Assembly (NCBI RefSeq): GCF_001953875.1
Contig: NZ_MQUR01000053.1
Coordinates: forward strand, 36-54,449
DNA: 54,414 nucleotides
Direction: 5' to 3'
From: Streptomyces amritsarensis
GTDB lineage: Bacteria > Actinomycetota > Actinomycetes > Streptomycetales > Streptomycetaceae
The position numbers and the translations under genes are program-made. A model generated the notes under the pieces. The model saw nothing but the letters and a program-made list of their open reading frames with translations. It made no database searches and was not told where the DNA came from. Shown here one piece after another: positions 26,473 through 36,305 of the stretch (position 1 is the first letter of the stretch; every line of letters starts with the position of its first letter).

Positions 26473-27813
26473 TCACAGCGGAACGCGCAGCGCCCCGTCG
26501 ATGAGCCGTACGGTCTCCTGCGCGTCCGAACAACCGCTGGTCAGAAGCTGTTCGCGGACCGCCCGCAGCCGATCGCGCAGCCGCAGCGACTCCATACCGC
26601 GGGCCCGCTCGGCCATCTCGGCCGCACCCGCCGCGGCCCGGTCCGCCTCTCCCTGACGCAGCTGGATCTCACAGAGCATCGCCAGCCGGTGCACCCGGCC
26701 GCGGTCGTGCGCGGGGGTGCCGACGGCGGCGGCCGCCTGGACCCGCGCCGCCTCCAGATCGCCCAGACTGAGCAGTGCCTCGGCGACCTGCACGTTGACG
26801 AGTCCGGGCTGGACGTACCCGGTCTCGTCCGGCTCGCTGCCCGGGTGGATCCGCGCGGCGGCCGCCTCGGCGCCGCGGATGCACGCCAGCGCGGCCTGCG
26901 CGTCACCGAGTTGGGCGTACGCCTTGGCCTGCATGGCGTGCAGGTCGGCGGCGAGCGCCGGGGTGGTGTGCCGGCCGGCGGCGCGCAGCGCGGCCTCGGC
27001 GAAGGCGACGGCCTGGCGGTACTCCCGCAGGTGCAGGGACTGGTTGACGATGAGGGCGATCACGTAGGCGCCGAGCCCCCGGTCCCCGCTCGCCTTGGCC
27101 AGGCGCAGCGCCTGGTGGAAATAGCGCTGCGCCAGCCCGTGCGCGTCCGAGTCGTACGCGCAGATCCCCGCCACCGCGACCAGGGATCCGGTGGCCCGGT
27201 GCAGGCGGCGGCCGAGGTCGTCGGGGTAACTCCCGCGCAGCATCGGCGCGGTCTCCGTACCGAGGAAGCGGACGATCCGGTCGCGGGTGGCCACGCCGCC
27301 GGCCCGGCGGTACATCAGCTCGTAGTGGGCGCGGGCGGCCTTGAGGATCTCCACGTGCTCCGGACCGATCCGGTGGGGGCCGTCGCGCGAGACGTCGGCG
27401 TCCTCGGGCGGATTCTCCCACTCCCACACCGGGATCACGGCCGGGGTGCCGGTGACCGCCTCGGCGGTGAGCAGTTGCGGCCGGGCCTGCCCGTCGGAGC
27501 GCCACAGGGCGGCGGCCCGGTCCACGAAACCGCTGAGCGGGGAGGCGTGCAGGGACACCGGGTGGTCCGGCACGCCCAGTCCGATGTCGTCCAGCCCGAC
27601 CGGCCGCCGCAGCCGGCCGCCGAGCACCTCGCAGATCAGGTCGGGAACCTGGCCGCGGGGGCGCTGCCCCTTCAACCACCGTGTCACGGCGGTGTGTTCG
27701 TAGCGCAGGGCCAGCCCGCGCGTGCGCCCCGCCTGGTTCACGTGGGCGGCGAGCCCGGCGTGGGACATGCCCGCCTCGGCAAGGAGGGCGTCGAGCAGGA
27801 CATTGGGCTGCAT
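26473..27813 (-). CDS. NsdA-like regulator with TPR-type repeats
   Basis: A 446-residue protein. The N-terminus (LLAEAGMSHAGLAAHVNQAG...LALRYEHTAVTRWLKGQRPRG) is a Cro/C1-like helix-turn-helix closely resembling NsdA and related Streptomyces regulators that restrain sporulation and antibiotic production. Residues about 190-440 are Ala-rich helical pairs typical of TPR-like repeats (for example DLHAMQAKAYAQLGDAQAALACI). It is probably a cytoplasmic transcription regulator; which NsdA paralogue it is cannot be decided here. A perfect 7-3-7 palindrome 45-61 bases upstream may be its operator. No phosphate or sensor domain is visible. Confidence 0.75.
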   Translation of the reverse strand: MQPNVLLDALLAEAGMSHAGLAAHVNQAGRTRGLALRYEHTAVTRWLKGQRPRGQVPDLICEVLGGRLRRPVGLDDIGLGVPDHPVSLHASPLSGFVDRAAALWRSDGQARPQLLTAEAVTGTPAVIPVWEWENPPEDADVSRDGPHRIGPEHVEILKAARAHYELMYRRAGGVATRDRIVRFLGTETAPMLRGSYPDDLGRRLHRATGSLVAVAGICAYDSDAHGLAQRYFHQALRLAKASGDRGLGAYVIALIVNQSLHLREYRQAVAFAEAALRAAGRHTTPALAADLHAMQAKAYAQLGDAQAALACIRGAEAAAARIHPGSEPDETGYVQPGLVNVQVAEALLSLGDLEAARVQAAAAVGTPAHDRGRVHRLAMLCEIQLRQGEADRAAAGAAEMAERARGMESLRLRDRLRAVREQLLTSGCSDAQETVRLIDGALRVPL

Positions 27814-27857
27814 GGGCGCTCCCGGAGCTCGTCGGTATCAGGCTAGTGGGTGCGCGA

Positions 27858-27874
27858 TTCACACGGGGTGTGAA
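27858..27874. promoter_or_regulatory. Perfect inverted repeat upstream of the NsdA-like gene
   Basis: TTCACAC-GGG-GTGTGAA is a perfect 7-base palindrome with a 3-base centre, 45-61 bases before the start codon. A TGTGAA (27858-27863 region on the minus strand) followed after about 17 bases by TGATAC could be the promoter, so a protein bound here would control it. Confidence 0.5.
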
Positions 27875-28114
27875 CCTAGTACGCGCATAAATGCGATCCG
27901 CACTCTGCCGCACGGACCCCTCAAGGCGCTTGACTGAAGACCCTCGCCAAGAGGAGCTCGGGTCGTCGGCTCCCCCTCGAACAGTGCGACGACCCGTCAC
28001 CGCGCCGCCCGTCCTGCTGTCTGCCCGACACTCCATGGCAGGCGGGCGGCGCCTTCGGTTCCGTCGGCGCCCGGTTGGTCGCCGGGCCCCCGGCAGGGAA
28101 CCGGACCGGACGCG

Positions 28115-28141
28115 CGCCGGGCCCATCCACCGGGCCCGGCG
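28115..28141 (-). terminator. Terminator hairpin after the SpoIIE-type phosphatase gene
   Basis: Arms 28115-28124 and 28132-28141 form a perfect 10-base GC stem with a 7-base loop, extendable by three more pairs including one G-U, just after the stop at 28149. Confidence 0.65.
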
Positions 28142-28148
28142 TGCGTGG

Positions 28149-29252
28149 TCAGTACCGGTCGTTGCGGACGACCAGCAGGGCGACGTCGTCGGTCGGCCGC
28201 CCGCCCGTGTGCCGGAGCAGGGCCGCGTGCACGCCCGCGACCAGCCGCGCGGGCGTGAGCGGTGCCCGTGCCAGGACGCTCCGCAGGGGGAAGAACCTCC
28301 CCGCGGGGTCACGGGCGTCCTCCGCCCCGTCGGTGTGCAGGAACAGCGTCTCCCCGGGCCGGAGTTCACCGCACGCCTGCGCCCCCGGGTCCGGCGGTAA
28401 CGGAACCACCCCGAGCGGCGGCAGCGTCTCCCCGTCCAGCGCTCTCACGTCCGGGGCCCGCTGCGGCGGGCGTTCACCCGTGCCGGGCTCCGGACGCAGC
28501 CCCGCGCGCAGCCGTCTCCCGGCGGCGGCCGGGTGCGTGCGAGGCGCGGTGGCCGGGGTGGAGCCGCGGCTGCGCGCCGCACAGGGTTCCGGGGCCGGAC
28601 GGATCAGGTACGGCCAGGGATGGCCGCAGTTCAGGGCCGTCAGGCTGTCGTCCGGGCCGATCTGGAGGAGCAGCACGGTCACGAACTCCTCCGCCGCCGG
28701 GGACTCCGGCTCGGCCGGACAGGCCGACGGGTGCTCGGCCCGGGCACGGTCGCGTACGTGCCGGCCCAGGGCCCGTTCCATCCGCCGCAGGACGGCGCCG
28801 AGCGAGGGCTCGTCGTACGCCGCCTCCCGGAAGGCCCCCAGGACGGCGGCCGCCGCGCCCAGCGCCGGCAGCCCGTGGCCCCGTACGTCCCCGATGACCA
28901 CCCGGATCCCGTGGGCCGTCGGCACCGCCTCGTACAGGTCGCCGCCCACCGCGGCGCCCCGGCTCGCGGAGAGCTGCGCCGCGGCCAGGGTCAGGCCGTC
29001 GATCCGGCCCGGCAGCGGCCGCAGCAGGGCCCGCTGCGCGGCGCCCGCGATCTCCTGCGACCGGTGCAGCTCGGCCAGCAGCCCGCGCCGGATGTGCAGG
29101 GCGCACCCGGTGGCCAGCAGCAGGAAGGCGGCGCACGTGGCCAGGCTCGGAACGAGCATGCCGGGGGTGGACAGCTCCCAGGACACCGCGGCACCGCCCC
29201 ATGCCGCGACGCACACCCGGCGCACCCGGGTCATCTCCCCGCGCGTGATCAT
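28149..29252 (-). CDS. Membrane-anchored SpoIIE-type PP2C phosphatase
   Basis: A 367-residue protein. Two hydrophobic segments at the N-terminus (about 12-24 and 34-52) anchor a cytoplasmic PP2C domain (about 65-367). Metal-binding motifs typical of SpoIIE/RsbU phosphatases are visible: GGDLYEA (about 102-108), GDVRGHGLPA (about 120-129), HTDGAED (about 317-323) and TDDVALLVV at the end. Such enzymes usually dephosphorylate anti-anti-sigma factors. A Pro/Arg-rich insertion at about 230-275 interrupts the domain. No partner anti-sigma gene is seen nearby. Confidence 0.85.
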   Translation of the reverse strand: MITRGEMTRVRRVCVAAWGGAAVSWELSTPGMLVPSLATCAAFLLLATGCALHIRRGLLAELHRSQEIAGAAQRALLRPLPGRIDGLTLAAAQLSASRGAAVGGDLYEAVPTAHGIRVVIGDVRGHGLPALGAAAAVLGAFREAAYDEPSLGAVLRRMERALGRHVRDRARAEHPSACPAEPESPAAEEFVTVLLLQIGPDDSLTALNCGHPWPYLIRPAPEPCAARSRGSTPATAPRTHPAAAGRRLRAGLRPEPGTGERPPQRAPDVRALDGETLPPLGVVPLPPDPGAQACGELRPGETLFLHTDGAEDARDPAGRFFPLRSVLARAPLTPARLVAGVHAALLRHTGGRPTDDVALLVVRNDRY

Positions 29253-29338
29253 CCGTAGGACTCCCCTCCGGCCGGATCGATTGTGTCGACCGGACGGCGG
29301 CCCCCGACATGGGCCCAGAGGGTTCTCACCCGAATGAG

Positions 29339-29372
29339 TGAGGGGCGCATCCGGTCGCGGATACGCCCCTCA
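29339..29372 (-). terminator. Terminator hairpin after pheT
   Basis: Arms 29339-29353 and 29358-29372 pair at 14 of 15 positions with a GTCG loop, about 30 bases beyond the pheT stop codon. Confidence 0.75.
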
Positions 29373-29403
29373 TCAGGCCTTGAACGGTCCGAGGACCGAT
29401 CGG

Positions 29404-31932
29404 CTACGCGCCCCGGAGCACCGCCCCGGTCCGCTCGCCGGCGAGCGCCACCGCCGCGTCGCGCGCGGCCGTGGACTCCTCGGCGGTCAGCGTGCGGTCG
29501 CTCGCGCGGAAACGCAGCGCGTACGCCAGGGACTTCTTGCCCTCGCCGACCTGCTCGCCGGTGAACACGTCGAACAGGCGCAGCGACTCCAGGAGTTCGC
29601 CCGCGCCCTTGCGCAGGGCGGCCTCCACGGAGGACGCCGGGACGGACGCGTCCACGATCAGCGCGACGTCCTGGGTCGCCACCGGGAAGGAGGAGATCCG
29701 GGGCGCCTGGACGACCTCGCCGCCGGCCGCCGCGAGGCGGTCCAGGTCGAGCTCCATCGCGCTGGTGCGGGCCGGCAGCCCCATGGCCTTGACCACCCGC
29801 GGGTGCAGCTCGCCGGCGTGGCCGATGACCTGCTCCACCCCGTCGACGGTGACGACCAGCTCGGCGCAGCGGCCCGGGTGCCAGGGGCCGTACTGGCCCT
29901 GGCGGACGACGAGCTCCGTGCCGGCCTCGACGGCCAGCGCGCGGGCCGCCTGGATCGCGTCGGCCCAGTCGGCCGGGCGGCCCTTGCCCCACCAGCCCGC
30001 CTGCTCGCGGGCACCGGCCAGCACGACCGCGGCGTACCGCGGCTGCGTGGGCAGCGCCGCGTCCAGGGTGGCGATCTCCTCGTCGGTGGGACGCCGGTCG
30101 ACGGGCAGCCGTACGGCGACACCCGGCTGCGCGGCGGCCCGGAAGACCGAACCGGTCTCGAAGAGCGCGAGGTCGTGGCTGCCCCGGCTGTCGTTGCGGC
30201 GCAGCGCACCGAGCAGACCCGGCAGCAGCGTGGTGCGCAGCGCCGGCTCCTCGTCGGAGAGCGGGTTGACCAGCTTGACGACCTGGCGGGCGGCGTCGTG
30301 CGCCGGCAGCTGGAGCTGGTCGAAGACGCCCTCGCCGAGGAACGGGTAGCTGAGCGCCTCGACGTAGCCGGCGCCGGCCAGCGCGCGGCCGACCCGGCGG
30401 TGCAGCTGCTGCCGGGCGGTCAGACCGCGGCCGGAGGGCACCTGCGGCAGGGTCGACGGGAGGTTTCCGTAGCCCTCCAGCCGGATGACCTCTTCGGCGA
30501 GGTCGTTGGGCGCGGCGAGGTCGGGCCGCCACGAGGGCAGCGTGACGACGAGCTCGTCCTGGCCGTAGACGTCGCAGCCGATCTCCTGGAGGCGGCGCAC
30601 GACGGTCTCACGGCCGTAGTCCATGCCCGCCACCCGGTCCGGGTGGTCGGCCGCCATCGCGATGGTGCGCGGCGCGCCCGGGGCGATCACCTCGGTGACC
30701 CCGGCCTCGGCGGTGCCGCCGGCGAGCAGCACGAGCAGGTCGACGGTCCGCTGGGCGGCCGCGGCGGCGGCCTGCGGGTCGACGCCCCGCTCGAAGCGCT
30801 TGGACGCCTCGGAGGAGAGCTTCATGCGGCGGGCGGTGCGCGAGATCGACACGGAGTCGAAGTGCGCGGCCTCGATGACCACGTCGGTGGTGCCGGTGAC
30901 CACGCCGGTCTCCGGGTCGGTGACGGAGTCGGCGATCTCGGTGTTGGCGCCGCCCATGACACCGGCGAGGCCGATCGGCCCGCTGTTGTCGGTGATCACC
31001 AGGTCCTCGGCGTCGAGCGTGCGCTTGACCCCGTCGAGGGTGGTGAACTTCTCGCCCTGCTCGGCGCGGCGGACGCCGATGGTGCCGTCGATCCGCGAGC
31101 GGTCGTAGGCGTGCAGCGGCTGGCCCAGTTCGAGCATCACGTAGTTGGTGACGTCGACGGCGAGCGAGATCGGGCGCATGCCGGCCTTCTGCAGGCGGCG
31201 CTGGAGCCAGATCGGGGAGCGGGCCTCGGGGTCGAGGCCGGTGACGGTGCGGGCGGTGAAGCGGTCGCAGCCGGCCAGGTCGTCGATCTTGACCGGGTAG
31301 CCGTACGAGTTCGGCCCGGGCACGTCGAGCAGCGCGGGGTCGCGCAGCGGCAGGCCGTAGGCGGTGGCCACCTCGCGGGCGATGCCGCGCAGGGACATGC
31401 AGTAGCCGCGGTCGGGGGTGACGTCGATGTGCAGCACCTCGTCGACGAGCTGGAGCAGCTCGATCGCGTCCGTGCCGGTCTCGTGCTCCGGCGGCAGCAC
31501 GATGATGCCGTGCGTGCCGTCGTCGCCCATGCCGAGCTCCTCGCCGGAGCAGATCATGCCGTGCGAGGTCTTGCCGTACGTCTTGCGCGAGGCGATCGCG
31601 AAGTCGCCGGGCAGGACGGCGCCGGGCAGGACCACGACGACCTTGTCGCCGACGGCGAAGTTCCGGGCGCCGCAGACGATCTCCTGCGGCTCGCCGGTGC
31701 CGTTGGCGGTGCCGACGTCGACCGTGCAGAAGCGGATCGGCTTGCGGAAGCCCTCCAGCTCCTCGATGGTCAGCACCTGGCCGACGACCAGGGGGCCCTT
31801 GAGCCCGGCGCCGAGCTGCTCGACCGTCTCGACCTCGAGGCCGGCGTCGACGAGCTTGGCCGCGACGTCGCGACCGGATTCACCGGCGGGGAGGTCGACG
31901 TACTCCCGCAGCCACGAAAGCGGGACCCGCAT
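29404..31932 (-). CDS. pheT: Phenylalanine--tRNA ligase beta subunit
   Basis: An 842-residue subunit of the alpha2-beta2 phenylalanyl-tRNA synthetase. Domains in order: an EMAP-like tRNA-binding domain (about 40-150, with ICSGEELGMG and GDDGTHGI), the B3/B4 editing domain (about 210-370), the B5 domain (about 400-475), a catalytic-like core (about 490-690) and the C-terminal ferredoxin-like anticodon-binding domain (about 745-840, containing SSFPVATQDVALIVD). Its ATG overlaps the pheS stop codon by one base (TGATG), so the two are translationally coupled. Length is normal. Confidence 0.97.
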   Translation of the reverse strand: MRVPLSWLREYVDLPAGESGRDVAAKLVDAGLEVETVEQLGAGLKGPLVVGQVLTIEELEGFRKPIRFCTVDVGTANGTGEPQEIVCGARNFAVGDKVVVVLPGAVLPGDFAIASRKTYGKTSHGMICSGEELGMGDDGTHGIIVLPPEHETGTDAIELLQLVDEVLHIDVTPDRGYCMSLRGIAREVATAYGLPLRDPALLDVPGPNSYGYPVKIDDLAGCDRFTARTVTGLDPEARSPIWLQRRLQKAGMRPISLAVDVTNYVMLELGQPLHAYDRSRIDGTIGVRRAEQGEKFTTLDGVKRTLDAEDLVITDNSGPIGLAGVMGGANTEIADSVTDPETGVVTGTTDVVIEAAHFDSVSISRTARRMKLSSEASKRFERGVDPQAAAAAAQRTVDLLVLLAGGTAEAGVTEVIAPGAPRTIAMAADHPDRVAGMDYGRETVVRRLQEIGCDVYGQDELVVTLPSWRPDLAAPNDLAEEVIRLEGYGNLPSTLPQVPSGRGLTARQQLHRRVGRALAGAGYVEALSYPFLGEGVFDQLQLPAHDAARQVVKLVNPLSDEEPALRTTLLPGLLGALRRNDSRGSHDLALFETGSVFRAAAQPGVAVRLPVDRRPTDEEIATLDAALPTQPRYAAVVLAGAREQAGWWGKGRPADWADAIQAARALAVEAGTELVVRQGQYGPWHPGRCAELVVTVDGVEQVIGHAGELHPRVVKAMGLPARTSAMELDLDRLAAAGGEVVQAPRISSFPVATQDVALIVDASVPASSVEAALRKGAGELLESLRLFDVFTGEQVGEGKKSLAYALRFRASDRTLTAEESTAARDAAVALAGERTGAVLRGA

Positions 31933-33059
31933 CAGATCTCCATCCCGAAGGGCCGGGTGAAACGAACGTCACCCTCGACCATGTCTCGCATGTCTTCAAC
32001 GTTGTGACGGAACATCAGCATCCGCTCGATGCCGAAGCCGAAGGCGAACCCGCTGTACTTCTCCGGGTCCACACCGCAGGCGGTCAGCACCTTGGGGTTG
32101 ACCATGCCGCAGCCGCCGAGCTCGATCCAGCCCTCGCTGGAGCAGGTACGGCACGGGCGGTCGGGGTTGCCCACCGACTCGCCGCGGCACACGTAGCACT
32201 GCATGTCCATCTCGGCGGACGGCTCGGTGAACGGGAAGAAGTGCGGGCGCAGCCGGGTGGTGGTCTCCTCCCCGAACAGCTCCTTGACCATGTGGTCGAT
32301 GGTGCCGCGCAGGTCGGCCATGGTCAGGCCCTCGTCCACGGCGAGCAGCTCGACCTGGTGGAAGACGGGGGTGTGCGTCGCGTCGAGCTCGTCGGTGCGG
32401 TACACGCGGCCCGGGCAGACGATGTAGACGGGGGGCTTGCGCTCCAGCAGCGAGCGCGCCTGCACCGGGGAGGTGTGGGTGCGCAGCACGACGCCCGACT
32501 CGTCGCCCTCGGTGCCCTCGGGCCCCTTGACGAAGAAGGTGTCCTGCATCTGGCGCGCCGGGTGGTCGGGCGTGAAGTTGAGGGCGTCGAAGTTGAACCA
32601 CTCCGCCTCGACCTCGGGACCCTCCGCGACCTCGTACCCCATGGCGACGAAGATGTCCGCGACGCGGTCCATCAGCGTGGTCAGGGGGTGCCGGGCGCCC
32701 GCGGGCGTGCGGTCGTGGGGCAGCGTGACGTCCACCGCCTCCTCGACCAGCACCCGCTCGTCGCGCTCGGCCTCGAGCTCGACGGTGCGGGCCCCGAAGG
32801 CCTTGTTCACGGCGCCGCGGGCCTGGCCCACGCGCTTGCCCGCCTCGGCCTTGGCCTGCGGGGGCAGGGCGCCGATCTCGCGGTTGGCGAGCGCCAGGGG
32901 CGAGCGGTCGCCCATGTGCGCGGTCTTCGCCTCACGCAGCGCGTCGAGGTCGCCGGCGGACGCGAAGGCGGCGAGCGCCTCGTCCCGCATGCGCTCGATC
33001 TCTTCCGGTTTCAGTGCCTCGACCTCGACAGGGTCGTACGACTTGTTCGGTGCCGACAT
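31932..33059 (-). CDS. pheS: Phenylalanine--tRNA ligase alpha subunit
   Basis: A 375-residue catalytic subunit. The N-terminal coiled coil (about 15-100) is followed by the class II core with motif 2 around VFHQVE (232-237) and motif 3 GFGIERMLMF (341-350). An insertion holds four cysteines (Cys288, Cys291, Cys303, Cys306) in a C-x2-C-x11-C-x2-C pattern, likely a zinc-binding knuckle as in some Firmicute PheS proteins. The start is ATG 33057-33059; the longer frame to 33134 reads through the leader. pheT follows with a one-base overlap. Confidence 0.97.
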   Translation of the reverse strand: MSAPNKSYDPVEVEALKPEEIERMRDEALAAFASAGDLDALREAKTAHMGDRSPLALANREIGALPPQAKAEAGKRVGQARGAVNKAFGARTVELEAERDERVLVEEAVDVTLPHDRTPAGARHPLTTLMDRVADIFVAMGYEVAEGPEVEAEWFNFDALNFTPDHPARQMQDTFFVKGPEGTEGDESGVVLRTHTSPVQARSLLERKPPVYIVCPGRVYRTDELDATHTPVFHQVELLAVDEGLTMADLRGTIDHMVKELFGEETTTRLRPHFFPFTEPSAEMDMQCYVCRGESVGNPDRPCRTCSSEGWIELGGCGMVNPKVLTACGVDPEKYSGFAFGFGIERMLMFRHNVEDMRDMVEGDVRFTRPFGMEI

Positions 33060-33212
33060 CTCTTCCCGTACTTCCGATGGCTGGCTGGTTGGGTCCCCCG
33101 CGCGACGCGCAGGGCGCGCTCGGCACAAGGACACAAAGGTGCCAAAGGACGAGTCTAAAGGTCGCCGGGGGTGAAGGAGCCCGTGGGCCGCCTGCCGGGA
33201 CGCTCCGCAGGG

Positions 33213-34463
33213 CTACTGCGTGAGGTACGCGGGGGCGCTCACGGGCAGGATAAATCGGAACTCGGCGCCGCCACCGGGGCCGCGGCCGACCGTGATGGTC
33301 CCACCGTGCGCCTCCACGATGCCCTTGACGATGTAGAGGCCCAGGCCGGTGCCGCCGCGCTTGCTCCCCCGCCAGAAGCGGGTGAAGACGCGGGCCATCG
33401 ACTCCTCGGGGATTCCGGGGCCTTCGTCGGACACGGTGACAGCGGTTCCCTTCTCATGCGGCGACACCCCGATGGTGACCGTTCCTTCGCCGTGGCGCAC
33501 CGCATTTTCGAGGAGGTTGCCGAGGATCTGGTCGATCTTGTCCGGATCGGCCCACAGGTCGGGGAGGGGACGGCTGACGCTGACGAGGAAGCGCCCGGGG
33601 TCCTGGCCGTTCGCGGTGAGCGCCTGGACGTGGCGGCCCACCGCGGTGGCGATGTCGACCGGCTGGCGGCGCACCTCCAGGCGGCCGGAGTCGATGCGCG
33701 AGATGTCGAGGAGCTCGGCGATGAGGCGGGTGACGCGGTTGGCGTCGGCGTCGACGGTCTCCAGCATCAGCCGCTTCTGGTCGTCGGTGAACCTCTCCCA
33801 CTTGGCGAGCAGGGTCGCGGTGAACCCCTTGACGGAGGTCAGCGGGGAGCGCAGCTCGTGGGCGACCGTGGCGATCAGCTCGGCGTGGCTGCGTTCGGTG
33901 CGGCGGCGGGCCTCGGTGCCGCGCAGGGTGACGACGAGCCGGCGCACGGGGCCGGTGGGGTGGGTGCGGACGTAGCTGGCGGAGACGAGCACCTCGCGGC
34001 CGCCGGGGAGCAGCAGGTTCCGCTCGGGCTGGCCGCGGCGGGTGGCGAGCCCCCCGTAGGGGTCGGTCAGCGCCCACCAGCGGCGGCCTTCGAGGTCCTC
34101 CAGCGGGAGGGCCCGGTCGATGGGGGCGCCGAGCGCCTGCTCGGGCGCCAGGGCGGTGAGCCGGGCGGCGGCCGCGTTGAAGCAGACCACCCGGCCGGTG
34201 TCGTCGGCGACGACGAGGCCGTCGGGCAGGCTGTCGGGGTCCACGGCGAAGCCGGGCCGGTCGCCGGGGGCCGCGGCGGGCCCGGCCGCCTCCCGGGCGG
34301 CGGGGACCGCCGGGCGGGCGGCCCGGGCCCGGCCCGAGTCCACCGCCTGGGGCGGTACGCCGCACAGCCCGTCGGCGGCCGCGGCCGGGGGTTCGAGGGC
34401 GTCCAGGAACCGCTCCTCGGCCGCGTCCGCGGCTCCGGGTGAGCTGTTCGTTCCGACGGTCAT
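33213..34463 (-). CDS. Cytosolic PAS-domain sensor histidine kinase
   Basis: A 416-residue kinase without membrane helices. An Ala/Pro-rich N-terminus (1-75) precedes a PAS domain (about 78-185, DGLVVADDTGRVVCFNAAAARL). The HisKA domain has the phospho-acceptor H-box AHELRSPLTS (His202). The ATPase domain shows the N-box (NLLENAVRHG, 316-325), G1 (DEGPGIP, 346-352) and G2 (GTGLGL, 371-376). The ATG at 34461-34463 is preferred over a GTG at 34512-34514. No response regulator gene is adjacent. The same kinase sits next to pheS in S. coelicolor, from memory, so the linkage is conserved. Confidence 0.88.
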   Translation of the reverse strand: MTVGTNSSPGAADAAEERFLDALEPPAAAADGLCGVPPQAVDSGRARAARPAVPAAREAAGPAAAPGDRPGFAVDPDSLPDGLVVADDTGRVVCFNAAAARLTALAPEQALGAPIDRALPLEDLEGRRWWALTDPYGGLATRRGQPERNLLLPGGREVLVSASYVRTHPTGPVRRLVVTLRGTEARRRTERSHAELIATVAHELRSPLTSVKGFTATLLAKWERFTDDQKRLMLETVDADANRVTRLIAELLDISRIDSGRLEVRRQPVDIATAVGRHVQALTANGQDPGRFLVSVSRPLPDLWADPDKIDQILGNLLENAVRHGEGTVTIGVSPHEKGTAVTVSDEGPGIPEESMARVFTRFWRGSKRGGTGLGLYIVKGIVEAHGGTITVGRGPGGGAEFRFILPVSAPAYLTQ

Positions 34464-34518
34464 GTCCCCGTACCCCACATCTCCGAGTAGCGCAGTGGGC
34501 CCCCGGGCCGCCACATTA

Positions 34519-35388
<870 letters not shown>

Positions 35389-35446
35389 GGTCTCTGCGGT
35401 TCTCTCTCGGGGTGCGGGCGCCGGGGCGCGATGGTGCGGGAAAGCA

Positions 35447-35481
35447 CTCGGACCCGCAGGCGAATCGCCTGCGGGTCCGAG
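35447..35481 (-). terminator. Terminator after the infC-rpmI-rplT operon
   Basis: Arms 35447-35463 and 35465-35481 are a perfect 17-base inverted repeat around a single base, about 30 bases after the rplT stop. Confidence 0.8.
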
Positions 35482-35512
35482 GGTGCCGACCGCTCGTGCG
35501 GCCGGCCAGGCC

Positions 35513-35899
35513 TTACGCGGCGGCCTTGGGGGCGTTGACGTCGGCCGGAAGCGCCTTCTGCGCGACCTCGACGAGCGCGGCGAACGCGTTGGCGTCGTTG
35601 ACGGCCAGCTCCGCGAGGATCTTGCGGTCCACCTCGATGTTGGCGGCCTTCAGACCCTGGATGAGGCGGTTGTACGTCATGCCGTTCTGGCGGGCAGCGG
35701 CGTTGATGCGCTGGATCCACAGCTGACGGAAGTCGCCCTTGCGCTTCTTGCGGTCGTTGAAGTTGTAGACCAGCGAGTGGGTGACCTGCTCCTTGGCCTT
35801 GCGGTACAGGCGCGAACGCTGACCGCGGTAGCCGGAGGCCGCCTCGAGGATCGCCCGGCGCTTCTTGTGGGCGTTTACTGCCCGCTTGACGCGTGCCAC
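35513..35899 (-). CDS. rplT: 50S ribosomal protein bL20
   Basis: A 128-residue ribosomal protein with the highly basic bL20 N-terminus (MARVKRAVNAHKKRR) and the conserved SRLYRKAKEQVTHSL and QNGMTYNRLIQGL segments. It binds 23S rRNA early in large-subunit assembly. The start is GTG (35897-35899) with AAGGAG 8 bases upstream. It is the third gene of infC-rpmI-rplT; in other bacteria bL20 represses this operon by binding its leader, but no known L20 site was identified here. Confidence 0.97.
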   Translation of the reverse strand: MARVKRAVNAHKKRRAILEAASGYRGQRSRLYRKAKEQVTHSLVYNFNDRKKRKGDFRQLWIQRINAAARQNGMTYNRLIQGLKAANIEVDRKILAELAVNDANAFAALVEVAQKALPADVNAPKAAA

Positions 35900-36006
35900 T
35901 TTTTAACTCCTTGTAGCGGGGCCGTGGGTGTCTTCACACGACCCGGAAATTCGATGGGGTCCCGGTCTCGACATGCATCCGCTCCCTGCGGGGGGAGCGG
36001 TGGATG

Positions 36007-36201
36007 TCAGATGCCGAGAAGCTTCTTGATCTTCGCGGCGTCGCCGGGAGCCATCTCCGCGTTGCCGGTGAGGCGGCGGGTGACACGGGACGACTTGTGC
36101 TCGAGCAGGTGGCGCTTGCCGGCGCGCTCGCGGAGCACCTTGCCGGAGCCGGTGACCTTGAAGCGCTTCTTGGTACCGCTGTGCGTCTTGTTCTTCGGCA
36201 T
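36007..36201 (-). CDS. rpmI: 50S ribosomal protein bL35
   Basis: A 64-residue basic protein beginning MPKNKTHSGTKKRFKVTGSGK, diagnostic for bL35, and containing HLLEHKSSRVTRRL. ATG 36199-36201 has a GAGGAG site. It lies 104 bases after infC; the gap holds a long perfect hairpin. A second gap of 107 bases separates it from rplT. Confidence 0.97.
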   Translation of the reverse strand: MPKNKTHSGTKKRFKVTGSGKVLRERAGKRHLLEHKSSRVTRRLTGNAEMAPGDAAKIKKLLGI

Positions 36202-36226
36202 GGCGCCGTTATCTCCTCGTCGGTGG

Positions 36227-36267
36227 CGCTCCCTCGCCGGTCCGGTCCGGACCGGCTTGGGGGAGCG
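36227..36267 (-). promoter_or_regulatory. Compound hairpin in the infC-rpmI gap
   Basis: Outer arms CGCTCCC (36227-36233) and GGGAGCG (36261-36267) enclose an inner stem made of GCCGGTCCG-type complementary halves (about 36236-36256). There is no U-tract, so it is more likely an RNA processing or translational control element than a simple terminator. Confidence 0.5.
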
Positions 36268-36305
36268 TCATGTTGTGTAGGTGATTCGAGACAGGTGCCT
36301 CGGAA

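Larger units (their letters stand above)
27814..28148. other. Intergenic region upstream of the NsdA-like gene
   Basis: A 335-base gap. It contains the inverted repeat at 27858-27874, a relatively AT-rich patch at 27870-27900, and the PP2C terminator hairpin at 28115-28141. The middle (27900-28110) shows only overlapping spurious frames and no convincing gene or RNA. Confidence 0.5.

Noticed and set aside
33060..33212. T-box or phenylalanine leader peptide before pheST
   Set aside because: No T-box sequence or Phe-rich short frame was found; the only hairpin is short.
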